Below are positions 1-6,527 of a stretch of DNA of 15,796 nucleotides, piece by piece. The stretch spans positions 1-15,796 of the forward strand of contig JBLHWU010000156.1 in the NCBI GenBank assembly GCA_047629355.1, given 5' to 3'. A program made the translations under genes and the position numbers. The stretch comes from CAYUNA01 sp047629355. Its GTDB lineage: Bacteria > Bacteroidota > Bacteroidia > Chitinophagales > Saprospiraceae. Under the pieces are notes generated by a model that was not told where the DNA came from, searched no databases, and saw only the letters and a list, made by a program, of their open reading frames with translations. Each line of letters starts with the position of its first letter. Positions within the stretch are counted from its first letter, which is position 1.

Positions 1-1897
1 TATTTTGAACAACTTTTGTTTTTGCAGAATTTTGTACCACTCCTTCGAAATATATGCCTGTTTGATTTGCAGGTACAAGTTCAAAATTACCTTTTCCGTT
101 ATCCATAAAGACCATTCCGTGATTGCTATCCATGCGACCCAATTTTACCCGATTATTGAATTGATTGCCCGCGAGAATTAAGTCAAGGTGTTTATCTCCA
201 TTTACACCCAACGACTGAATGGTTTGAACGGGAGCAATTTGCGCTTCAACGGGCAAAGCCTTAGCGATAAATTGTCCATTTTGATTGTCAAAATAAGTAG
301 TTGCTAAAGTGGTTACTTCTAATTTTTTGCTTGCTTCTAATTGAGTTGGGGTCAAAATATCTTGAATTTGTGCTTTTGCATAATCTTTAAAAAACAAGAA
401 TTTTTTCTTTAAATAAGGCAACTGCCCCAGCAAGTCATCTCTTGAAACAAAAGGGTAGGATTGCCCGTCAACGAAATAGCAAAGAAGTGGGTCAATACTG
501 CCATTTGCATCAAAATCATCATAGTACAATTGCAGTGGTTCTTGGATTGAAGCGGTTAATTGAGTATTATAGCCGATATTTCCCACCATTAAATCCAAGT
601 CGCCATCTTTGTCAAAATCTGCTGCATGTAGAGCATTCCATACCCCTTTTTTTACGGTTTTAAAATAGGTATTTTTTTATTTTTCAATGTTCCTTGAGTA
701 TTTTCAAAAATGGTCACGGGCATCCATTCACCTACAATAATCAACTCTGGAAAAGCATCGCCATTCAAATCTGCCCAATGTGCATCTGTTATTGCACCTT
801 CTGTTGGAAGCAATAGACTTTACTTTGTAAATTTGCCTTTATCGTTATTGATTAGAAGCTGACTGGTTGCACATTTTGGATATTGTCCATGCAAATAACC
901 ACCGCCAATAAATAAATCTACATCGCCATCATTGTCCATATCCGTAGGTTTTACAGAAATAGAATTGGTGGTAGCTTTTGGTAAATTTTCGGTTGTTTTG
1001 GTGAATTTTCCTCGTCTGTTATTTACATCACCAACAGCAAGCCCTGGTCCTTCTTTGGAGAAGAACCAAGGCAGTAAGGATTGTATTTTGAAATCCGTAA
1101 ACTGATTTTCCTGATGTAGTGCTTCTATATTCCCTATTTTCTGAAATAGCGTGTGAAGGGAATTATTTTCAAATGAAACTTGGTTTTTAGCATTTTTAAG
1201 GTCAATTATTAAAGTTTGGTTGGTAGAAATATTTGACAAAACCTGTTGTTCATCTGTTGGACAAACAACGACGATGTAATCAATTTTTTCTATATCTCCC
1301 AAACCAAAATTCAAAGTTAAGTCAACCGTTGATTGAAAACCTCGAACTGGAAATTGCCCTTGAAAAAATTGTTGTTCTCCTGCATATAAATGAATTTTTG
1401 TCCAAATTCCTGAAGGATTCTTTGAATTTCCTTTTAGGTTGATATTCAAATAATCTAAATCACCATCGTTGTAAAAATCCGCATATGCCGCACTTTGAGA
1501 AATCGTGGGTTCATCAATTCCCCAATCGACAGCCTTGTTGTTAAAATGGAAGTTCCCTTCATTTTGATAAAAATAATTGGGAACTAAAATCGCAGGCATT
1601 TGCTTCATGTATCCATCAAAATCAATATGGTCTTTGCCTTCATTTATCCTAACGACTTCGTTGGCGGTAAGATTTAAAAAATCCATATCTGTATGGTCTT
1701 TGGGATAACCATTGGCAATGAATAAATCTTTGTTGCCGTCGTTGTCAAAATCGAAAAAAAGTGGTGCCCAACTCTAATTTGTTTTATTCACACCCGGCAT
1801 TTGTCCAATTTCTGAAAAAGAGCCCTTTTATAGTTTTTTGAGTTGATAGGCTAAATCCCATCAACATCAATAAAAATAAGGAGAATAAATTTTTCAT
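1..1897 (-). pseudogene. Decayed gene for a secreted VCBS/FG-GAP repeat protein with UnbV (ASPIC) domain, 3' end outside window
   Basis: The intact family consists of long secreted beta-propeller proteins, common near SusC/SusD genes in Bacteroidota, with no firmly known function. Here an ATG at 1895-1897 begins a signal peptide (MKNLFSLFLLMLMGFSLS). After about 25 residues the family sequence continues in another frame (KGSFSEIGQMPGV), so most of the N-terminal propeller is missing. A TAG at 1774-1776 stands where relatives have Trp in the (D/N)WSWAPLF motif. The longest open piece (820-1686) contains the UnbV domain at about 1200-1420 (RGFQSTVD, LNFGLG). At about 1020 the text jumps from VGDVNN to RRGKFTK, about 20 residues shorter than expected. 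A TAA at 820-822 is followed by in-frame family sequence (DLNGDAFPELIIVGEWMPV). A frameshift at about 645-690 separates that from ADFDKDGDLDLMVGN, which stays open to base 1. It lies 64 bp downstream of the NagB fusion on the same strand. Family assignment is firm; the deletion sizes are from memory of the family. Confidence 0.85.
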
Positions 1898-1961
1898 AAA
1901 TACAATTTTAGTGGATAATAAATAAAACGTAGAGAATTAGGTTAAAAACTTCGTTCTCCAT

Positions 1962-3902
1962 TTAAAATTTCCAGCGTCTAAAAGCTTCAATTGCTTCATA
2001 ATCAGATAGACCTAATTGTCTATAAGCTTTTGCGGTATCTCTATTTCTATCTTCTGCTCGTTGCCAAAATTCACGTTCGTCATTGCCTGGAAACGGCGGA
2101 CTGTCCTTTTGTGATTGGTGCATAAAAATAGCTTTGCGTTTTTTAAATAGTTCGGTTGGGCTTAATGGGACTGCCATCTCAATTTCATGAATTGGATACT
2201 CGTGCCAAGCTCCTCGATACAACCACAGCCAGCAATCTTTCATCCATTTAGTGTTTTTCAGTTGCTTAAATGAGTCAAAAATAGCATTCAAACAAACTCG
2301 ATGTGTCCCATGTGGATCTGCTAAATCTCCTGCGGCATATACTTGGTGTGGCTTGATTTCTTCTAATAAATTTTTGATGATTTGAACATCATCTTTTCCA
2401 ATTGGGCTCTTGCGAGTAGAACCCGTTTCATAAAATGGCATATCCAAAAAATGAATATTTTTATCTGGAAGTCCACAAAACCGAGCTCCTGCACGGGCTT
2501 CTCCACGCCGGACCATTCCTTTGATATTCCGAACTTCTTGGGTGTCTATTTGGGTTATTTTTTTATTCTTGAGAAATTTCTCAGCTTTATTTAATAATTT
2601 TTGTCCATCCTCTTTTAATAAGTCCACCATAACCCCATACTCATTGATAAATTCAATAAAGCGAAGTGCGTCGTGGTCGTGTACCGCAATATTTCCAGAA
2701 GTTTGGTAAGCCACGTGAACTTCATGCCCTTGCTCCACCAATCGTAAAAAAGTACCCCCCATCGAAATTACATCATCATCGGGGTGCGGACTAAAAATAA
2801 GGACTCGTTTTTTAGCTGGATTGGCTCTTTCAGGACGGCGAGTATCATCCACATTTGGCTTACCACCGGGCCAACCTGTAATGGTATCTTGCAACCGATT
2901 ATGCACTTTTATATTCAAATCATAAGAGTTGGCATATTCGATAATCATTTCACTTAAATGATTCTCATTATAATCCTTATCGGTTAATTTTAGGATAGGC
3001 TTATTCAGCTTTTGCGAAAGCCAAATAACTGCTTTACTAACCAAATCATCATCCCAATTACACATTCCAACGAGCCACGGCGTTTTGATACGCGTCAATT
3101 CGGTAGCCGCCGCTTTATCTACAATTACTTTGGTATTCGGATGGTTTTGTAAAAAAGTAGCTGGTACTGCACTGGTAATTTCTCCTTCAATTGCTTTTTG
3201 TAAAATCACCGCTTTGTGTTGTCCCCAGACCATTAAATAAACTTTACGGGCTTTCATAATACTCGCAATTCCCATGGTAATCGCCCGATAAGGTACAAAT
3301 TCTTCTTTGATAAAATCTTTAATCGCATCTCGGCGCGTCAACCCATCCAAGCGTACCAACCGCGTTTGGGAATCCATCCAAGAGCCTGGCTCATTGAAAC
3401 CGATATGTCCTGTTCGACCAATGCCCAACAACTGAATGTCTATTCCGCCCAACAAATCAATCATTTTTTCATATTGATTGCAATATTCTCCTACTTCGTC
3501 CATTCCCAAAGTACCATCGGGGATATGGATATTTTTCGGGTCAATATCAACATGCTTAAAGAGGTATTCATTCATAAAATGTACATAACTCTGTTGTGCA
3601 TTCGGTTCCATTGGGTAGTATTCATCCAAATTGAAAGTGATGACATTAGAGAAACTTAAATTTTCTTCCTGGTGCATTCTTACCAATTCTTTATAGACCC
3701 CAATTGGTGAAGAGCCTGTTGCCAAACCCAATACGATATGTGTTCCATCTTGTTGCTTTTGACGAATAGCTAATGCGATGGATTTAGCAATATGATTGGA
3801 GGCTTTCGTAGAGTCTTCCCAGATATTTACAGGAAGTTGTTCTAAGTTTTTTAATTGATATTTTAAATAATAATTTGTTGACATTATCGCTGTTGTTGAC
3901 AT
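1962..3902 (-). CDS. nagB: Glucosamine-6-phosphate deaminase fused to a PIG-L/LmbE-type deacetylase domain
   Basis: A 646-residue cytoplasmic protein with two enzyme domains; single-domain NagB is about 270 residues. Residues about 25-290 are NagB, which converts glucosamine-6-phosphate to fructose-6-phosphate and ammonia. Visible are the phosphate loop LATGSSPIG (60-68), FNLDEYYP with D93 (matching E. coli Asp72), and GIGRTGHIGFNEPGS with H166 and E171 (matching His143 and Glu148). The residue matching Asp141 is Thr164. Residues about 365-646 are PIG-L: SPHPDDD (371-377) with H373 and D376, and HGTH (531-534), are the usual zinc ligands. PIG-L enzymes remove N-acetyl groups from GlcNAc-containing substrates, so this half may replace NagA by deacetylating GlcNAc-6-phosphate (inference). 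The start used is ATG 3902, overlapping the kinase gene. A second ATG at 3884 (residue 7) shares a base with the kinase stop as TAATG, which favours translational coupling and may be the real start. Confidence 0.95.
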   Translation of the reverse strand: MSTTAIMSTNYYLKYQLKNLEQLPVNIWEDSTKASNHIAKSIALAIRQKQQDGTHIVLGLATGSSPIGVYKELVRMHQEENLSFSNVITFNLDEYYPMEPNAQQSYVHFMNEYLFKHVDIDPKNIHIPDGTLGMDEVGEYCNQYEKMIDLLGGIDIQLLGIGRTGHIGFNEPGSWMDSQTRLVRLDGLTRRDAIKDFIKEEFVPYRAITMGIASIMKARKVYLMVWGQHKAVILQKAIEGEITSAVPATFLQNHPNTKVIVDKAAATELTRIKTPWLVGMCNWDDDLVSKAVIWLSQKLNKPILKLTDKDYNENHLSEMIIEYANSYDLNIKVHNRLQDTITGWPGGKPNVDDTRRPERANPAKKRVLIFSPHPDDDVISMGGTFLRLVEQGHEVHVAYQTSGNIAVHDHDALRFIEFINEYGVMVDLLKEDGQKLLNKAEKFLKNKKITQIDTQEVRNIKGMVRRGEARAGARFCGLPDKNIHFLDMPFYETGSTRKSPIGKDDVQIIKNLLEEIKPHQVYAAGDLADPHGTHRVCLNAIFDSFKQLKNTKWMKDCWLWLYRGAWHEYPIHEIEMAVPLSPTELFKKRKAIFMHQSQKDSPPFPGNDEREFWQRAEDRNRDTAKAYRQLGLSDYEAIEAFRRWKF

Positions 3903-4864
3903 GATTTAGATAATTTAGTTGATTGCCAAACCAATGAAGCAGAACCCAATAAGGCTGCTTCATTGGTTTTTAATAGAGAAGGTAAAACTTTTACGTTGCC
4001 TTTGTGAAGTGGCAATTGATTTTGAATCATGTACTTATTAACAGGTTGGAATAGCATTTTTCCAGCATCTGCTAGTCCTCCTGCCAAGAAAAAGGCTTCA
4101 GGATTGAAAAGAGCAGCAAGTTCTGCTAGTTTTCTACCTAATATTTGTCCAGTATATTCAAATGCTTTTTTAGCAATTTTGTCACCGTCCTGTGCTGCTA
4201 CAGAAATCATTTTTGGTGTTAAATCATTAAAGGAAATATCCCTAAGTTGACTATTTGCAATAGAATGAGAAAGTAGTTTTTGTAGGGTTCTTTTGATACC
4301 TGTTGCGGAGACATAGGTTTCTAAACATCCTTTTGCGCCACAGCCACAGTCACGTCCACCAAGTTTAATAGATGCATGCCCAAGTTCTCCTGCTTGCCCT
4401 GTATGTCCAGCGACAACTTTACTATTTATTACAATACCACATCCCAAGCCAGTTCCCAAGGTGAGTACCATGTAGTTTTCCATACCTTTTGCTCCTCCAT
4501 ATAATCCTTCTCCAAGTGCCGCAGCATTCCCATCTTTTATTAAATAGGCAGGTAGATTAAATTGCTTTTTCAATATACTTACAATTGGAACTTCTTTTTG
4601 GAAAGGCAGATTAGCAGCACCATTGATTGTACCTGTTTTAGCTACACAGCTAGGTGCACCAATACCGATACCGCTAATATGATTTGATTTTTGGAAAGTG
4701 AGTAATAGTTCCTCAACTGCAGCAAATACAGACTTAAAATAATTCGTTTCATTAGAAAACTGATGCATTGGAAAGTTGATAGATTGAACGATGTCACCCT
4801 TTTCTTCAACCATTGCTACTGTTGTCGAAGTACCTCCAATGTCTATACTTATTGCTGCTTGCAC
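3884..4864 (-). CDS. ROK-family sugar kinase, probably N-acetylglucosamine kinase or glucokinase
   Basis: A 326-residue cytoplasmic kinase that phosphorylates a hexose at C6 using ATP. The N-terminal phosphate loop is SIDIGGTSTT (6-15). Sugar-binding and catalytic residues lie in LIKDGNAAALGEG (108-120), with D111 the likely catalytic base. LTLGTGLGCG (134-143) is the second ATP-binding loop. The ROK zinc site is complete: H163 of GELGH, then C173, C175 and C180 in CGCGAKGCLE. The length is usual for ROK proteins. The start is GTG at 4864; two in-frame TAA codons lie a few codons upstream and DIGGT begins only seven residues in, so no longer start is possible. It is the first gene of the minus-strand unit and overlaps the NagB/PIG-L gene. 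Context points to N-acetylglucosamine or glucosamine as the substrate, but ROK sequence alone does not separate these from glucose. Confidence 0.9.
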   Translation of the reverse strand: MQAAISIDIGGTSTTVAMVEEKGDIVQSINFPMHQFSNETNYFKSVFAAVEELLLTFQKSNHISGIGIGAPSCVAKTGTINGAANLPFQKEVPIVSILKKQFNLPAYLIKDGNAAALGEGLYGGAKGMENYMVLTLGTGLGCGIVINSKVVAGHTGQAGELGHASIKLGGRDCGCGAKGCLETYVSATGIKRTLQKLLSHSIANSQLRDISFNDLTPKMISVAAQDGDKIAKKAFEYTGQILGRKLAELAALFNPEAFFLAGGLADAGKMLFQPVNKYMIQNQLPLHKGNVKVLPSLLKTNEAALLGSASLVWQSTKLSKSCQQQR

Positions 4865-4970
4865 GATTTGAATTTATTAATGAAAAAAATAAGTGAAAAA
4901 GTCTTCTGTTTTAAATTTAGAATAGGAGCTTTTCCTCTAAAAAAAGTATCCTATTCTGATAATTATAAGA

Positions 4971-4978
4971 CAAAGGTA
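4971..4978 (-). promoter_or_regulatory. Probable -7 element of the kinase/deaminase promoter
   Basis: Read on the minus strand this is TACCTTTG, an exact match to the Bacteroidota -7 consensus TAnnTTTG. The -33 element is weak: the best candidate at a suitable distance is TTCG at 5001-5004, inside the first operator-like site. Transcription would start about 100 nt before the GTG of the kinase gene. Confidence 0.55.
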
Positions 4979-4995
4979 TAAAAAAAAGTAACTTT

Positions 4996-5007
4996 GTGTG
5001 CGAACAC
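4996..5007. promoter_or_regulatory. Operator-like site 1, probable LacI-family binding site
   Basis: The minus strand reads GTGTTCGCACAC, a 12-bp near-palindrome with central CG and five of six base pairs matching, as in LacI-family operators. It lies just upstream of the kinase -7 element, where the -33 region should be, so a bound repressor would block the polymerase. It shares its first seven bases and last three bases with site 2. Assignment to the adjacent LacI-type protein is inference. Confidence 0.5.
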
Positions 5008-5056
5008 AGCAACTTTTATTCTTCTTTACGTGTACATGGTAACATAAAATGTTTAA

Positions 5057-5068
5057 GTGTTCGAGCAC
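5057..5068. promoter_or_regulatory. Operator-like site 2, probable LacI-family binding site
   Basis: The plus strand reads GTGTTCGAGCAC, again a near-palindrome around CG with five of six pairs. Together the two sites imply the ideal operator GTGTTCGAACAC. Its centre is 61 bp from that of site 1, close to six helical turns, which would allow a tetramer or two dimers to loop the DNA. It lies upstream of the likely regulator promoter, so it could also serve in autoregulation. Confidence 0.5.
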
Positions 5069-5115
5069 AGAAATTATTTATATCTTTATCGTTTTTAACG
5101 ATGTTTTAATAATAT

Positions 5116-5123
5116 TAACTTTG
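5116..5123 (+). promoter_or_regulatory. Possible -7 element of the LacI-type regulator gene
   Basis: TAACTTTG matches TAnnTTTG exactly. No TTG lies at the expected -33 distance (about 5093-5095 reads TTT), so the promoter would be weak or activated. It would give a leader of roughly 200 nt. An identical octamer at 4989-4996 overlaps operator-like site 1 and is a less likely alternative because it has no -33 partner. Confidence 0.4.
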
Positions 5124-5286
5124 TGCCGTTGTACATGTTTTTTGAAAATGGCAATTAATCTTAGGAACGCGAAAAAAATAACTATAGATTCTTGATAGGA
5201 TATTTTGCCCTCCTTTTTTACTTTGAAAACGCTCATTATATCAACATAAATCGCAGTTTCAAAGCAAAAAAGGAGAACAAAACGGC

Positions 5287-5338
5287 ACTTACAAGAATCT
5301 ACACTTATTTATTTCGCGTTTCTTATATCCTTGTAAGT
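5287..5338 (+). repeat. 9-bp perfect inverted repeat ending at the LacI start codon
   Basis: ACTTACAAG at 5287-5295 is the exact reverse complement of CTTGTAAGT at 5330-5338. The second arm ends on the base before the ATG at 5339. In the mRNA this would form a 9-bp stem with a 34-nt loop, placing the ribosome landing zone inside a helix. The repeat is directly visible; a role in translation control is inference. Confidence 0.5.
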
Positions 5339-6421
5339 ATGAAAAAAAAGGTAAGAATCAAAGACATAGCTGATAAGGTCGGTGTTTCAACAGGAACAGT
5401 CGATCGAGTATTACATAATAGGGGGAATGTGGCTGCGGATGTAAAGCAGCAAATTTTAGATGTAGTAGATGAGTTAGGGTATGAACGAAATCTACTTGCC
5501 AGTGCTTTAGCATATAATCGGACGGTTAGAATTGTTGCGTTACTTCCGCAGCCAGAAGTTGATGATTATTGGCGGCAAATTGACAGCGGATTACAAAAAG
5601 CAGCGATTTCCATCAAGCATTATGGCGTTATTCTAGAGGCTATTTATTTTGATTATGGCAATCCTAAAAGTTTTGTCGAACAAGCTAAAAAAGTATTATC
5701 AAAACAAATCGAAGGAATCGTATTCCCACCGATGTTTTCGGAAGAAGCAAAATGGTTAATAGAGGAATGCCATAAAAAAAGTATTCCAAATGTGATGATT
5801 AATACCCAACTAGAAAACCCCTACTCCCTTAGCTATATTGGACAAGATTCTTATCAAAGTGGTATTCTAGCTGGACGATTACTTGATTTTGGATTGACAG
5901 AAGGACAAACAGCTTGTATTATTAATCTTGACTATAGTACGAAAGCTGCTCATCATTTACATGAAAAAGAGAGGGGGTTTCGAGATTATTTTTCTAAAAA
6001 AAATGGAAAGAACATAAAAATTATCCGCGAAAATTTTGAAGACTTCAATGATTCCCAAAAACTGCAAATATTTTTGACGGAAATTCTCCAAAAACATAAA
6101 TCACTTCATAGTTTTTTTGTTACCAATTCTCGGTCTTATAAAATTGTTGAATCTTTAGAAAAGATAACAGATAAACCAATAAAGATTGTTGGGTTCGATT
6201 TAATTAAGGAAAATTTGAAATATTTGCAAAAGGATAAAATTAATTTTTTGATTAATCAGAACCCCTCAGAGCAGGGCTTTCTTGGAATTATAAATTTATT
6301 TAAACACTTGATTTTAAAAGAACCAGTAGAAAAAAAGCAATATCTACCCTTAGATATTGTAGTTAAAGAAAATGTGAATTACTATTTGAGAGAAGGGAAT
6401 AATCTTTCAACATTCATTTGA
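5339..6421 (+). CDS. LacI-family transcriptional regulator
   Basis: A 360-residue DNA-binding regulator with a sugar-sensing periplasmic-binding-like domain. The helix-turn-helix is at residues 6-30 (IKDIADKVGVSTGTVDRVL), where the recognition helix STGTVDRVLHNRG is a variant of the usual SxxTVSRVLN. The hinge helix LLASALAYN (52-60) carries the Ala-Leu pair (56-57) that wedges into the minor groove at a central CG. Residues about 63-340 form the effector domain (GIVFPPMF, SYIGQDSYQSGILAGRLL, IKIVGFDLI). The ATG at 5339 is chosen because family proteins begin a few residues before the helix-turn-helix; the open frame reaches back to a TTG at 5192 with unrelated sequence. It is divergent from the ROK kinase and NagB/PIG-L genes, so it probably controls them through the two GTGTTCG-type sites. 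The effector is unknown; an amino sugar or its phosphate is likely. Confidence 0.93.
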   Translation: MKKKVRIKDIADKVGVSTGTVDRVLHNRGNVAADVKQQILDVVDELGYERNLLASALAYNRTVRIVALLPQPEVDDYWRQIDSGLQKAAISIKHYGVILEAIYFDYGNPKSFVEQAKKVLSKQIEGIVFPPMFSEEAKWLIEECHKKSIPNVMINTQLENPYSLSYIGQDSYQSGILAGRLLDFGLTEGQTACIINLDYSTKAAHHLHEKERGFRDYFSKKNGKNIKIIRENFEDFNDSQKLQIFLTEILQKHKSLHSFFVTNSRSYKIVESLEKITDKPIKIVGFDLIKENLKYLQKDKINFLINQNPSEQGFLGIINLFKHLILKEPVEKKQYLPLDIVVKENVNYYLREGNNLSTFI

Positions 6422-6502
6422 GGTATTATAACAAAATAATTTTCATCAAAGTTACCATTAAATAGTTGACCCCAAAATAATCAACACTTCTAGATTCGGC
6501 TA

Positions 6503-6518
6503 TTTTTTGTTTAAAAAA
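6503..6518. terminator. Possible weak bidirectional terminator between convergent genes
   Basis: TTTTTT (6503-6508) and AAAAAA (6513-6518) pair around a GTTT loop, in the 106-bp gap between two convergent genes. There is no GC-rich stem. A second weak repeat, GTTGA at 6465-6469 with TCAAC at 6481-6485, lies nearby. The position is right for termination but the structure is poor. Confidence 0.25.
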
Positions 6519-6527
6519 CTTAAAAAA

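Larger units (their letters stand above)
4865..5338. other. Divergent control region between the kinase/deaminase unit and the LacI-type gene
   Basis: These 474 bp separate two divergent transcription units and show no gene of their own. An in-frame extension of the LacI reading frame back to a TTG at 5192 is open, but it does not resemble LacI N-termini. The region holds a minus-strand -7 element (4971-4978), two operator-like sites (4996-5007 and 5057-5068), a plus-strand -7 element (5116-5123), a duplicated TGTACATG (5031-5038 and 5130-5137), and an inverted repeat ending at the LacI start codon. The 10-mer TAACTTTGTG also occurs twice (4989-4998 and 5116-5125). Confidence 0.7.

Noticed and set aside
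442..663. 73-codon plus-strand open frame over the damaged VCBS gene
   Set aside because: It is antisense to a clear minus-strand reading of VCBS repeat protein (ADFDKDGDLDLMVGN) and resembles nothing.
5192..5338. 49-residue N-terminal extension of the LacI-type regulator from a TTG
   Set aside because: The extension does not look like LacI sequence, while the ATG at 5339 lies at the usual distance from the helix-turn-helix.
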